A stretch of DNA of 64,000 nucleotides from an uncultured Poribacteria bacterium (GCA_951828515.1 OX639992.1:1540439-1604438), one strand, 5' to 3'; positions 44,026-52,861 are shown, counted from the stretch's first letter. Notes: generated by a model from the letters alone, not told the origin. Made by a program: numbers and translations.

Positions 44026-45246
44026 TTAATTTCGCAGGATATTGGAGTGAAATTCCGAGATGCTTTCTTCAACACTTCGGAGCAGCATCTCATCGCTGAG
44101 ATGGAACGCCTCGCGTATTGTGATAGGCAATTTCTGTTTCGCCTCTATGGAATCAAGCAATCCTTGATTTTGCACGACAACGACAGCGTCAATACTCTCT
44201 CGAAGTTCCTGTAGCCCACGTTCTGCTTGTTCGGCGCGGCGTTGACCTTCAAAATTGAATGGACACGTCACAACACCCACAACCGAAGCGCCCTGTTCTT
44301 GAGCGAGAGAAGCAATTAGAGGTGCCGCACCTGTCCCTGTTCCACCGCCCATTCCAGCAATGACAAAAATAAGATCTGCATCCGCAACGATGGTGTAGAG
44401 CGTTTCTCTATCTCCCTCAGCGGCTCTTCTACCGACTTCTGAATTCGCGCCAGAAAATCCTGGCGTGGTGTTAGCACCGATCTGTACGGGTGTTGCTTCA
44501 CGGTGTTTGTCGAGTGCTTGTTGGTCTATATTCACGGCATAAAATTCGACCTCTGTTAAACCGGCTTCAATCATCCATCTGACGGCATTGCCGCCTGCTC
44601 CACCGACACCAATAACTTTGATTTTCGGTTGGATGTGTTTGGATTCTTCCTGTTTGGATAACATAGTTCCCCTTCTTTCAGGCTCGACACCGAACGCCTG
44701 ACGCAGGAGTTCACGTGTCTGTCTTAATTTGGTCTTGATTGTGCCTATCGCTAATCCGAGTTCAGCGTGGATATCCTTAATGTTCCACAATTCCAGATAG
44801 TACAGTACCGCAACGCGGCGCACGCTATCTGGAAGATGATGCACTGCTTCTCTGATGTCCTCACAGAGTTCTGCTTCACGAAAACGTGCGACGGCACTCC
44901 GATCAATGTGATCGATTAGATCCGCATAACTGGAAGGAATTTCATTCCCGGAACGCCTGGCAGAAGCGTAGTACCTTTTGCAAGCGTTATAAGCAATGCG
45001 ATGTAGCCATCCACCGAAACTCTCAACACTTCGCAGCCCGCTGATATTCTCCCAGACGGCTCTCCAGACATCCATGCGGATTTCCTCAGCGTCGCGGCGT
45101 TGCCTCGAATTTGCGGTAATCACTTTCCAAATGCGTGGACTATAACGCGACATCAATTCCTCAAATGCCAATTCATCACTGGCTTGTGTAAGCCCAATGA
45201 GCTCTTTATCTGTCAGATTGGTGTGCGTTGATAGATCGTATCGCAT
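44026..45246 (-). CDS. ECF sigma factor fused to the FtsZ GTPase domain
   Basis: A 406-residue protein. Residues about 20-95 are sigma region 2 (ASDELAFEELMSRYSPRIW, FGGWLHRIAYNACKRYYASA), and about 130-185 region 4 (VRRVAVLYYLELWNIKDIHA, AIGTIKTKLRQTRELL). From residue 195 the sequence is the N-terminal half of FtsZ: KIKVIGVGGAGGNAV (T1, 216-220), FYAVNIDQQAL, the tubulin signature GGGTGTG at 300-306, VTCPFNFEGQRRAEQAERGL and VVVQNQGLLDSIE. It ends within helix H7 before the T7 loop, so the catalytic Asp for GTP hydrolysis by the next subunit is missing. GTP binding is likely; polymer turnover is not. No standalone ftsZ is seen nearby. Confidence 0.88.
   Translation of the reverse strand: MRYDLSTHTNLTDKELIGLTQASDELAFEELMSRYSPRIWKVITANSRQRRDAEEIRMDVWRAVWENISGLRSVESFGGWLHRIAYNACKRYYASARRSGNEIPSSYADLIDHIDRSAVARFREAELCEDIREAVHHLPDSVRRVAVLYYLELWNIKDIHAELGLAIGTIKTKLRQTRELLRQAFGVEPERRGTMLSKQEESKHIQPKIKVIGVGGAGGNAVRWMIEAGLTEVEFYAVNIDQQALDKHREATPVQIGANTTPGFSGANSEVGRRAAEGDRETLYTIVADADLIFVIAGMGGGTGTGAAPLIASLAQEQGASVVGVVTCPFNFEGQRRAEQAERGLQELRESIDAVVVVQNQGLLDSIEAKQKLPITIREAFHLSDEMLLRSVEESISEFHSNILRN
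44662..44674 (-). promoter_or_regulatory. Internal ribosome site and start in sigma-FtsZ
   Basis: AAGGGG (44669-44674), four bases and an in-frame ATG (44662-44664, residue 195, MLSKQEESK) between the sigma and FtsZ parts. A free FtsZ-like GTPase domain could be translated. Confidence 0.5.
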
Positions 45247-45272
45247 AAACAGTTCCCAATTAGATTTTAACT

Positions 45273-45389
45273 TATAGTAAAACCCATAATTAAGTTTACA
45301 CTCTGTAATGCGGCGAGGTTAGGAAACCTCGCCAGCAATGTGGGTTTTGTGTTTTCAAGAGCGTGCAAGTATTTTCGGGCTTTACTATA
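45273..45389. mobile_element. 117-bp MITE
   Basis: Perfect TIRs and the first-subtype core (CTCTGTAATGCGGCGAGG). It lies 26 bases upstream of the sigma-FtsZ start, so it replaces any native promoter there. Confidence 0.9.
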
Positions 45390-45465
45390 AAGAGTAGGCT
45401 TCTTCGGGAGGCGGTTTAAAAAAAGCAAAAACCACCTGATTTTTCACCGCGCCTCTCACGGTAGT

Positions 45466-46917
45466 TTATACCTCCGAACGTAGGAAAACGAGGAATGCCC
45501 CTGAAAGAAACACACCGAGCAATAAAACGAGTAACAACATATCCACTACTGCGGGGCTGAGCGTGTCCTGAAAGGTTATCTTATCCTCAAATATCGGGAT
45601 AGCCTCCGGTAAGACAGGCTTTTTCGACATGCCTTTCGGGACCCCGATGACGTGAAGACTCTCCGGATCGCTCCGATCCATTTCAACGATGAAGTTTCGG
45701 AACAGTCGGATATGAAGGCGGCAGTGTTCTAAGAATTGCAAGTGGCGATTGAAGCCTGTGCCTGCCATGGATTCAAGCGCGTATTGGACAATCGCCGCAG
45801 GCGAACACCGATTTATCCATCTTGCGTGCAGGACTTGAGCACTTTGTACCGAGAGATGCTGGCGACTCAGCCGCTCACGAATCTCCATGTCTTTACTAAC
45901 GAACTCCCGCTGTATCTCCAATTCCGAAGGGTCCACCCCTGCAACTTCCCGCTGCGGGGTTTCTGCTGATTGACGGCGTTCCCTTAAAGTTTCCCATTTA
46001 TTCACGAAATCACTCCTAATTTGGTCGAAGGCAGTGTCTTTTGCCGTCTGAAATTGATGGTGTGTTTGAACCGGAGACATCCATTTCGTCGAGAGTGTAC
46101 CGAGAGTTGATGGCATAAACACCACGACTGTCACCCAGATAAGCAACAGGATAACGAGACTTAATCGGCTTTCTCGGGTCATTGCGGAGACGGTCAGCCC
46201 AATTGCAACGAAGAGCCCTGCGTAGCAAGAAGCGATGAGGACAATGAACACCAATCTGCCCCAGTCTGCTCCGCCGAGTTGCGTCCAACTCTCGGTAGAA
46301 ATGATGGCAAGATTGAATAACACTGCACAATAGAAGGCGATGAGGACTGTGATGAGGGAGCCAAGAAATTTACCCACCAACAGAGCGGGGCGCGAAATCG
46401 AATTCGCGAGACACAGCCGCAGCGTCCCGCGTTCTCGTTCCCCTGAGAGCGCGTCAAAGGTAAACAGGAGCGGAATGAAGGAGAGCAGATAGGTAACAAT
46501 AAAGACCCAATCAACTACCATGGAGGTGGGACGAAGATTACCGATCGCCTCCATATTTAGACGTGGAACGCCCATCGACCAAATATAGGCAAGCCCGTAG
46601 AGCCGCCAGAAACCACCACTCACGCTTTCGTCTGGTAGCAATGCGTCTCCGCCATCGGCAATGAAAGCGAGAGATGAGGGACGTTTGTAAAGTTTACCAG
46701 GTCCCTTTTGCAGCAGCGTATACAACTGCGTTCTGGACTTCAACTCGGTCTGAGACGCGTTAACCTTCTCGGAATACTTCCGAACCCGTTCCGGATGGGT
46801 CCGAAGATGAACAACAGCATTGGTTACCATTAATGCGACGAGAATGAACGTGGTTAAGCCAAAGCGGAGACTCGTGAGATGGTCTAAAAGTTCACGTGTA
46901 ACAATATGCCAAATCAT
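45466..46917 (-). CDS. ABC-2 type permease (DUF3526-like) 2
   Basis: A 483-residue membrane protein. VTRELLDHLTSLRFGLTTFILVAL at the N terminus parallels the other two permeases. Helices follow around ERGTLRLCLANSISRPALLV (the coupling segment), a soluble insert (QREVAGVDPSELEIQREFVS), and a last membrane helix. The frame can open at a TTG at 46944, but the ATG at 46915-46917 is preferred although its ribosome site is poor. Neighbours are permease 3 upstream and the sigma-FtsZ gene downstream. Confidence 0.82.
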   Translation of the reverse strand: MIWHIVTRELLDHLTSLRFGLTTFILVALMVTNAVVHLRTHPERVRKYSEKVNASQTELKSRTQLYTLLQKGPGKLYKRPSSLAFIADGGDALLPDESVSGGFWRLYGLAYIWSMGVPRLNMEAIGNLRPTSMVVDWVFIVTYLLSFIPLLFTFDALSGERERGTLRLCLANSISRPALLVGKFLGSLITVLIAFYCAVLFNLAIISTESWTQLGGADWGRLVFIVLIASCYAGLFVAIGLTVSAMTRESRLSLVILLLIWVTVVVFMPSTLGTLSTKWMSPVQTHHQFQTAKDTAFDQIRSDFVNKWETLRERRQSAETPQREVAGVDPSELEIQREFVSKDMEIRERLSRQHLSVQSAQVLHARWINRCSPAAIVQYALESMAGTGFNRHLQFLEHCRLHIRLFRNFIVEMDRSDPESLHVIGVPKGMSKKPVLPEAIPIFEDKITFQDTLSPAVVDMLLLVLLLGVFLSGAFLVFLRSEV

Positions 46918-47089
46918 TTTTTTTGGGCTTTCAGTTGTTAGCAATCAGCAATCAGCCAAGAGCGGTTGTGCCATATTAGTAAGGGCAGTCGGTAATCAGC
47001 AGTCCGTGGTAGTAAGCACATGATCAACCACCACATCTGTTTCTTAACTGATCGCTGAAAGCGCAGCGCCCTGACTGCTGACCGCCATT
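46918..47089. repeat. Degenerate GCAATCAGC-type repeats
   Basis: The gap between permeases 2 and 3 consists of several imperfect copies of the GCAATCAGCAATCAGCC / CTGACTGCTGACCGCC sequence, a repeat seen in other intergenic regions (7690-7770, 18010-18180, 22725-22760). No gene. Confidence 0.5.
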
Positions 47090-48655
47090 CTATACTTCAA
47101 CTTTAATAAAAATCAAAACCGTCGCCATGAATAGGATGATATTAAGGCATAACAGCAAAAACAGTTCAGGCAGGGCGCGCTTCGCGTTGATGCCAATTTC
47201 CGCTCGCTCAAAGTCAAAGCGAGGTAAAATCGACCAATCTACATCCCCTTGATTCGGCGCAAACCACTGCAGGCTCGCGAAGGCCTCTCTCTCATGAAAG
47301 GTATTAATGAGGGTGCGCCGGTACGCCTGCGCGGCTCGGATATAATCCACCATGCTGTCTAAATCGGTGCCTGCCCATGCGGCGGTAGCAAACGTGTAGA
47401 GGCTCGCAGGACTGAACTTCATGAGACGTTCATCCACTTGTGCTTGCCGGAGCGATGTCCGCGCCACCAGTTGCTGGCCGACGAAACCGACCTTTTCGGC
47501 ACTCCGGATTTGCAGCGGCGCGGCGAAGGCATAATAACGGCGGAAGTGTAATGCCAAAGGGTCAGCTGCGTCTTTCAATTCAAGGTTAACCCGAGGGAAG
47601 TCCCCGAGGAAGAAATATCCGGCTCCACTAAAGAGCGTTGAAAGCCCTTCAGAACCTGAAAATATCGGAGGTTCTCCCTTAAGCGTACTATTGGCTAAGA
47701 ACCGATCCCGTTCTCGATCTGCTTCTTCCCGAATCTGTGCTATCTGCCGGTCAGCGGATCTTTTTTCTGCCCGCATGTCGCCCATTGAATTCAGGGCAAA
47801 CCGACTCCAGTTTGGATAGACGAGCACCAAGATCACCCATAGAAACATGCAGAGCATCAGGGATGTGGCGGCACGACGGGTGATTGTGGAAACGAGCAAA
47901 CCGATCAGATAGAAAACCGATAGGTAGACAATTGTCGTCAAAACAATGCCACCAATTCGTAGAAAATCATCTGTACTGAATTGCAGGGAACGCGCAAAGG
48001 AACACTGAATTAGTGCAAGCAGCAAACTCATCAACACGGGGAGTAGCAGGCACACCATCGCCGCAATATACTTGGCAAGCAGGACACTTCCGCGTCCGAC
48101 AGGGTGTGAGAGCACCAAACGCAAGGTACCGGTTTCCCAATCTCCCGCAATCGCATCATAAGCGAAAAGCAGGGACAGGAGACTCAACACAACTTGAAAG
48201 ATAAAGACAAGATCTATCTGTGAAAAGAGATACAGATACGGGTTATTTATACCGAGGGGTGCCCCGGGACTTGAGAGAGACGGGACGCTCCCAAACGCCC
48301 ACTGTTCTTCTTCCGGTCTGACATCAACGATGGGGTTTGAGAGGGCTGGCACACTGTCAAACGCTATGTCAATCTCACTACCAAAACGCGTCTCTAAGCC
48401 CGCACTAAAGAGACTCAAGGGATTGGGCGGACGCTGAACTTTTAACCGCAAGATCGAATAGGTGGCGGTCGACGCGACTTTCTCACGATTCACGGCTTCT
48501 TTCTGACTATAGTCGGCGAGACGCTCTTCATGCACACCGATCAAAACAAACGTATTGGCAACAACAAGTAAGAGTGTAATGACGACCGCGGCAAAAAAAC
48601 GCGCACTCATCAGATGAATCAAAAGTTCTTGGCGTATCAACGTCCGTAACATCAT
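47090..48655 (-). CDS. ABC-2 type permease (DUF3526-like) 3, coupled to sigma-clamp
   Basis: A 521-residue membrane protein beginning MMLRTLIRQELLIHLMSARF and FAAVVITLLLVVANTFVLIG. Two periplasmic stretches and a six-helix ABC-2 core follow, with WETGTLRLVLSHPVGRGSVL as coupling segment. The ATG lies one base past the TGA of the sigma-clamp gene, with GGAG inside the clamp C terminus as ribosome site, so the two genes are translationally coupled. The frame upstream (to 48772) lies within the clamp gene and is not used. No ATPase gene is present. Confidence 0.85.
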   Translation of the reverse strand: MMLRTLIRQELLIHLMSARFFAAVVITLLLVVANTFVLIGVHEERLADYSQKEAVNREKVASTATYSILRLKVQRPPNPLSLFSAGLETRFGSEIDIAFDSVPALSNPIVDVRPEEEQWAFGSVPSLSSPGAPLGINNPYLYLFSQIDLVFIFQVVLSLLSLLFAYDAIAGDWETGTLRLVLSHPVGRGSVLLAKYIAAMVCLLLPVLMSLLLALIQCSFARSLQFSTDDFLRIGGIVLTTIVYLSVFYLIGLLVSTITRRAATSLMLCMFLWVILVLVYPNWSRFALNSMGDMRAEKRSADRQIAQIREEADRERDRFLANSTLKGEPPIFSGSEGLSTLFSGAGYFFLGDFPRVNLELKDAADPLALHFRRYYAFAAPLQIRSAEKVGFVGQQLVARTSLRQAQVDERLMKFSPASLYTFATAAWAGTDLDSMVDYIRAAQAYRRTLINTFHEREAFASLQWFAPNQGDVDWSILPRFDFERAEIGINAKRALPELFLLLCLNIILFMATVLIFIKVEV

Positions 48656-48656
48656 T

Positions 48657-50369
48657 TCACGACTCCAAGCGCATTGGCATGATGAAACAGATATGTCCAT
48701 CCTCACCAATCGGTTTAACAATGACAGGATCCAGTGCACTCGAAAACTCCAGTGCCAGAGATTCCGCTTCAATATGTGAGAGTGTCTCTATCAGCAGTTG
48801 AGCATTTATACCGATACGGATACTTCCAGTACTGGATTCCACTGCTAAGGTCTCATGCGTCTCATCCGGTTCAGGGGCTTCCGGTGAGACCCGAATCTGT
48901 TGTTCATCTATCTCTAAACAGACCTTAAAGGTCTTCGGATCTGATACCAATGAAACCTTACGCATCGCATGCAAAATAGGCTCTTTCCGCACAACTGTCC
49001 GTACCTCAGGAGACGCTGAAATGAGTCCCTCATATTTTGGATATTCAGCGTCTACCAATTGAGTCGTCAAGGTTGCGCGCGCATCCGCAAAGAAAATCTG
49101 GTTCGCAACGCGTGAAATCCTCACCTCTGAGGAATCGGCGAAGGTTCGTCCAATTTCTTTGACGGCTTTGAGCGGGACGATAAATCCATCGCTATCCTCA
49201 GATAACTTAAGGGGTTCACAATGTGTGAGTGCAAGTTGGACTGCATTGGTTGCAACGACTTCAGTTCTGTCCTCAAAAAGGTTAAAATAGAGTCCGTTTA
49301 GGAATCGACGCTTTTTCTCTGTGGACGCAGCAAATTCAGTTTTATAGAGGACAGACCGCAGAGTTTCTCCATCAATTGTGAATGCTTCCGGATCAACGGA
49401 GGGAAATTGTGGGAACTCTTTATCGGGGAACCCAACGATTTTGCGAACGCTACCTCCAGAAGTGATTTCAACCTGATTGTCTGTTATCGTTGCCAAGCCT
49501 ATCGGGTTTTCAGCGGGCCATGCTTTAGCGATAGCCTCCAATTCTTTGGCGGAAACAACGATTGTTCCCTCCTCCTTGATAGTCCCTTCAACCTTTATTC
49601 TGACACCGATTTCCATATCCGTCGCCATACACTCGATCGTGCTCCCCTCGGCGTGGATGAGAACATTTGAGAGAATCGGTGAGGTATCCCGCTCACTCGC
49701 GACACTCTGCAGTACCTGTAGGGAGTACAAAAACCCCTCTCTTTCTAAAGTTAATTTCATTCCAAAACCTCCGTCCAGATGTTCTTCTTCAATTGGAATA
49801 TCTAACGTCTCTTGAACCATGAATCCATACTTCTTTAACTGTTGCCGTGCCCGACGGAGACGACTTTTAATCGTATTTTCTGACACACCTAAAAAGTTAC
49901 TTATTTCTGCGTAAGTCATGCCTTCAAGGTAATGAAGCGTGATGACTGTCCGATTGCCTTCCTTCAACCTCGCAAGTAACTTTTCCACCAAGTCACGTCT
50001 CGCTTCGTCTAAAGTTTTCGCGCGTTCCATCGCGACATACCGAGAATACGCCTCTGTCTCTACTTCAGAGATGTCCGTGTCTTCCAGCGGTTCGGTGTGT
50101 CGCTGGTTTTTTCGGAGCCAAGCGATACAGAGACGATTCGCAATGACATAAAGCCAACTTGGAAATCGCGCTGGATCCTCCAAAGTTTCCAATTTCTGAT
50201 AGACCTGTAGGAAGGTTTCCTGCGTAATATCTTCGGCGATATGAAAATCCCCAATTTTCCGCCACGCAAGCGTGTGTACCTGTTTTTGGTACTTTCTAAC
50301 CAAATGCTCAAAGGCGATTGCGTCACCCGTAAGGATGCGTTGAATCAATACAATATCATCGTTTCTCAC
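48657..50369 (-). CDS. ECF sigma factor fused to a full DNA polymerase III beta clamp
   Basis: A 570-residue protein starting at GTG behind GGAGATGTTTG (a TTG one codon earlier is possible). Residues about 10-95 are sigma region 2 (FHIAEDITQETFLQVYQKLE, FPSWLYVIANRLCIAWLRK), and about 135-185 region 4 (MTYAEISNFLGVSENTIKSR). From residue 204 (MKLTLEREGFLYSLQVLQSV) to the end it is a complete three-domain DnaN: SPILSNVLIHAEGSTIECMA, TIVVSAKELEAIAKAWP, DKEFPQFP, and the C-terminal IMPMRL that ends typical DnaN proteins. The clamp encircles DNA and binds polymerases. A covalent link to a sigma factor is unusual; it could tether initiation to DNA-loaded clamps. The permease gene follows after one base. 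Confidence 0.9.
   Translation of the reverse strand: MRNDDIVLIQRILTGDAIAFEHLVRKYQKQVHTLAWRKIGDFHIAEDITQETFLQVYQKLETLEDPARFPSWLYVIANRLCIAWLRKNQRHTEPLEDTDISEVETEAYSRYVAMERAKTLDEARRDLVEKLLARLKEGNRTVITLHYLEGMTYAEISNFLGVSENTIKSRLRRARQQLKKYGFMVQETLDIPIEEEHLDGGFGMKLTLEREGFLYSLQVLQSVASERDTSPILSNVLIHAEGSTIECMATDMEIGVRIKVEGTIKEEGTIVVSAKELEAIAKAWPAENPIGLATITDNQVEITSGGSVRKIVGFPDKEFPQFPSVDPEAFTIDGETLRSVLYKTEFAASTEKKRRFLNGLYFNLFEDRTEVVATNAVQLALTHCEPLKLSEDSDGFIVPLKAVKEIGRTFADSSEVRISRVANQIFFADARATLTTQLVDAEYPKYEGLISASPEVRTVVRKEPILHAMRKVSLVSDPKTFKVCLEIDEQQIRVSPEAPEPDETHETLAVESSTGSIRIGINAQLLIETLSHIEAESLALEFSSALDPVIVKPIGEDGHICFIMPMRLES
49758..49772 (-). promoter_or_regulatory. Internal ribosome site and start in sigma-clamp
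   Basis: GGAGGT (49767-49772), six bases and an in-frame ATG (49758-49760). The ATG is the natural first codon of DnaN (MKLTLEREG). A free 367-residue clamp could be made from this site. Confidence 0.65.
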
Positions 50370-50414
50370 CAAACATCTCCAAAAAAGTCATTTTATTAAG
50401 GGAACTTATACAAC

Positions 50415-50443
50415 ATTATACCAGAGGCGTTTTCCACTTGAAA
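50415..50443 (-). promoter_or_regulatory. Promoter of the sigma-clamp gene
   Basis: On the minus strand TTTCAA (50438-50443) and a perfect TATAAT (50415-50420) are 17 bases apart, about 45 bases upstream of the start. The -35 match is weak. Confidence 0.5.
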
Positions 50444-50494
50444 TATCTATTTCTTATATCGAACTCACGTTCCTGTATCGAACTCACGTTAATT

Positions 50495-50610
50495 TATAGT
50501 AAATCCCAGAATTAAGTTTACACGCTCTAATGTGGCGAGGTTCGGAAACCTCGCCAGCGAACGGGTTTTGTGTTTTCTAAAGTGTCCAAGTATTTTCAGG
50601 CTTTACTATA
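50495..50610. mobile_element. MITE, second-subtype core
   Basis: TIR TATAGTAAATCCC / AGGCTTTACTATA (one or two changes from the consensus) and core CTCTAATGTGGCGAGG. 116 bp. It lies between the ABC exporter gene and the sigma-clamp promoter. Confidence 0.85.
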
Positions 50611-50662
50611 AAAGAGATACTGATGAAGAAAGGCCATCTTTTCCGTCCCAGCGATAAACAAG

Positions 50663-52438
50663 TCATTGCTGTTTTGAGCCGTTGGATGCCGCAAATTGTA
50701 AATGATACAACCGAGCATAAAGGCCACCGTGAGCCAGTAACTCCTGATGGGTGCCTATCTCCACAATTTTGCCGTTTTCCATGGCAAGAATCACATCAGC
50801 ATTTAGCACCGTAGACAATCGGTGTGCGATCACAAAGGAAGTTCTTCCCTTCATCAACCGCTCTAAGGCTTCCGTAACGACCCGCTCCGTCTCAGAGTCG
50901 AGTGCGGAAGTGGCTTCATCTAAAAGGAGAAGTTTCGGATTCCGAATTAGCACACGAGCGATCGCAATCCGTTGTCTTTCACCACCGGAGAGCCGGATAC
51001 CCCGTTCGCCTATCTCCGTGGCGTAGCCATCTGTGAGTTGTGTGATAAACCCATGGGCGTTTGCGGCTGTAGCGGCGGCAATAATATCCTCTGTTCTTAT
51101 ACTCTCTGGGTGTCGTGCCCCCATTCGGATATTTTCTTCAATTGAACCCGAAAAGAGATACGGATCTTGAAACACCGTGCCGATCTGGGAACGCAGGGCA
51201 CTCAGACTGAGCGTTGTGACATCGTGTTCATCAACACAAATCCGTCCTTGGGTAGCAGTGTAGAGACGCGGAACGAGGTTGAGAATTGTGCTTTTCCCTG
51301 CACCGCTTGGACCCACGAGCGCAGCGATTTGACCCGGCAACACTTCAAAACTGACGTTCTGCAAGACTTCCGAGGTTTCGTTATAACCGAAGTGGACAGC
51401 ATCAAACCGGACCTTCCCCCGCAAATCAACATCCTCAATACCATCCGTCGGTTCAGTTCGGTTTTCGTCAAGAAAAGTAAAAACCCGTTTTGCCCCCTCG
51501 CCGGTTCTGAGGAGTGTTTGGTATCCATTTTGGGCTTGATACAAGGGAACGGTGAGTAGATTCAAATAACGATTTGCCATCCATAAAAACCCGAGGCTGA
51601 TGTGTCCGTCAAGCACCATTTTTCCACCGATGAGAAAGAAAAGCGGATTGCCCACCCAAGAAGCAAGGGCACCCAGCCCTGTCAACCCTCCGATTAACTT
51701 TTGATGGACTTCTGCCCGAATGAGGGTTTCTATGGAACGTCGGATGAGCCCCATATCTCGCATCTCATGGCCGAGAGATTTAATCTCCCGGGACCCCGCA
51801 ATGCCTTCTTGGAGCCGTGACGAAATACTTTCTCTTTCCTGTAAGACCTGCTTTGAAGCGTTTTGGACAGACCTTCGGAAGAGAACTGGGAGACCGACTA
51901 CGGCGAGGGTAAACGGAATACTAAACAGCCCCAACCATGGACTCACCCAGAACACAACAGTCAGGGTAATGGCAAATTCAATTCCTGCAAGGATAATCCA
52001 CCCGCTCGTCAAAATCCCCTCAGCGGCAGAGGCTGTATCGGAATCGATGTAAGCCATGATCTGTCCCGTTGTGTGGTCATCGTAAAAACGGCACGGTAAG
52101 AATCGCAGATGTTGGTAGACCTGCAGTTGCATATCACGACGGGTTTGACCTGTGACCTTTGCCAAAAAATACGCGAATCCAATCGATGTGAGATAGGTGA
52201 TGACCGCAATAGCCATCCATGACCCAACAAGAATTGGCAGAAAATCGGCATCTCTCTCACCAATGACCCGATCAAAAAACTGCCCTTCCATCCATGGGAA
52301 GACCAGAAAGGTAGCACGCATGCCGCCTTGGAAGAGCAAACACAAAAAGGCTAATCCCCAATACGGTTTGAGATAGCCTAATAAACGGACAGCGATTCTG
52401 CCACTTCCCAAATTTCCCTTCTTTTTCGACGCATCCAA
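50663..52438 (-). CDS. ABC exporter (fused permease and ATPase), MsbA/LmrA-like
   Basis: A 591-residue half-transporter. Six membrane helices occupy residues 1-320; the ATPase follows with Walker A GPSGAGKST, the signature LSGGERQRIAIAR and Walker B LLLDEATSALD, then the H-loop IAHRLST. Such dimers export lipids, peptides or drugs. The start is a TTG (52436-52438) behind GAGGAAACAAAACG; no ATG is close. It cannot be the ATPase for the ABC-2 permeases, since it carries its own membrane domain. Confidence 0.93.
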   Translation of the reverse strand: MDASKKKGNLGSGRIAVRLLGYLKPYWGLAFLCLLFQGGMRATFLVFPWMEGQFFDRVIGERDADFLPILVGSWMAIAVITYLTSIGFAYFLAKVTGQTRRDMQLQVYQHLRFLPCRFYDDHTTGQIMAYIDSDTASAAEGILTSGWIILAGIEFAITLTVVFWVSPWLGLFSIPFTLAVVGLPVLFRRSVQNASKQVLQERESISSRLQEGIAGSREIKSLGHEMRDMGLIRRSIETLIRAEVHQKLIGGLTGLGALASWVGNPLFFLIGGKMVLDGHISLGFLWMANRYLNLLTVPLYQAQNGYQTLLRTGEGAKRVFTFLDENRTEPTDGIEDVDLRGKVRFDAVHFGYNETSEVLQNVSFEVLPGQIAALVGPSGAGKSTILNLVPRLYTATQGRICVDEHDVTTLSLSALRSQIGTVFQDPYLFSGSIEENIRMGARHPESIRTEDIIAAATAANAHGFITQLTDGYATEIGERGIRLSGGERQRIAIARVLIRNPKLLLLDEATSALDSETERVVTEALERLMKGRTSFVIAHRLSTVLNADVILAMENGKIVEIGTHQELLAHGGLYARLYHLQFAASNGSKQQ

Positions 52439-52605
52439 CGTTTTGTTTCCTCTAAAGTTAACCGTTACTGTTATGGAACCCTTCTAAACCCTGTGTCAAA
52501 CTCACGTTCACTATAGTGACGCGAACTAAGAAAAAAAAGGGTGCATAATTCTGCAAAAGAGGCGGGAAAGTCCGTAAAAAAGGAAAAATTACGTTTTTTA
52601 GGGTT

Positions 52606-52724
52606 TATAGTAAAGCCCACAATTAAGTTAAGTTCACACTCTCTAACGTAGCGAGGTTAGGAAACCTCGCCAGCGAGGTGGGGTTTCGTGCTTCCTAAAA
52701 TGTCCAAGCATTTTCGGGCTTTAT
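52606..52724. mobile_element. MITE, first of an overlapping tandem pair
   Basis: Left TIR TATAGTAAAGCCC; the right end stops at GGGCTTTATAG, where the next copy begins, so the two share the junction. The core is a chimera with GAGGTGGGGTTTCGTGCTTCC in its right half. Insertion of one copy at the end of another, or recombination, would give this. Confidence 0.85.
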
Positions 52725-52839
52725 AGTAAAACCCATAATTAAGTTTACACTCTGTAATGCGGCGAGGTTAGGAAACCTCGCCAGCGAGGTGGGGTTTCGT
52801 GCTTCCTAAAATGTCCAAGCATTTTCGGGCTTTACTATA
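52722..52839. mobile_element. MITE, second of an overlapping tandem pair
   Basis: Left half like the first subtype (CTCTGTAATGCGGCGAGG), right half identical to its neighbour (GTTTCGTGCTTCCTAAAATG). It lies 22 bases from the MacB permease stop, the same spacing as the copy at 62129-62245. Confidence 0.88.
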
Positions 52840-52861
52840 AATATTTTTGTTGTTCCAAATT

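Noticed and set aside
48657-48772. Extended N terminus of permease 3
   Set aside because: The extension overlaps the clamp C terminus in another frame; the ATG just after the clamp stop has a suitable ribosome site and matches the other permeases.
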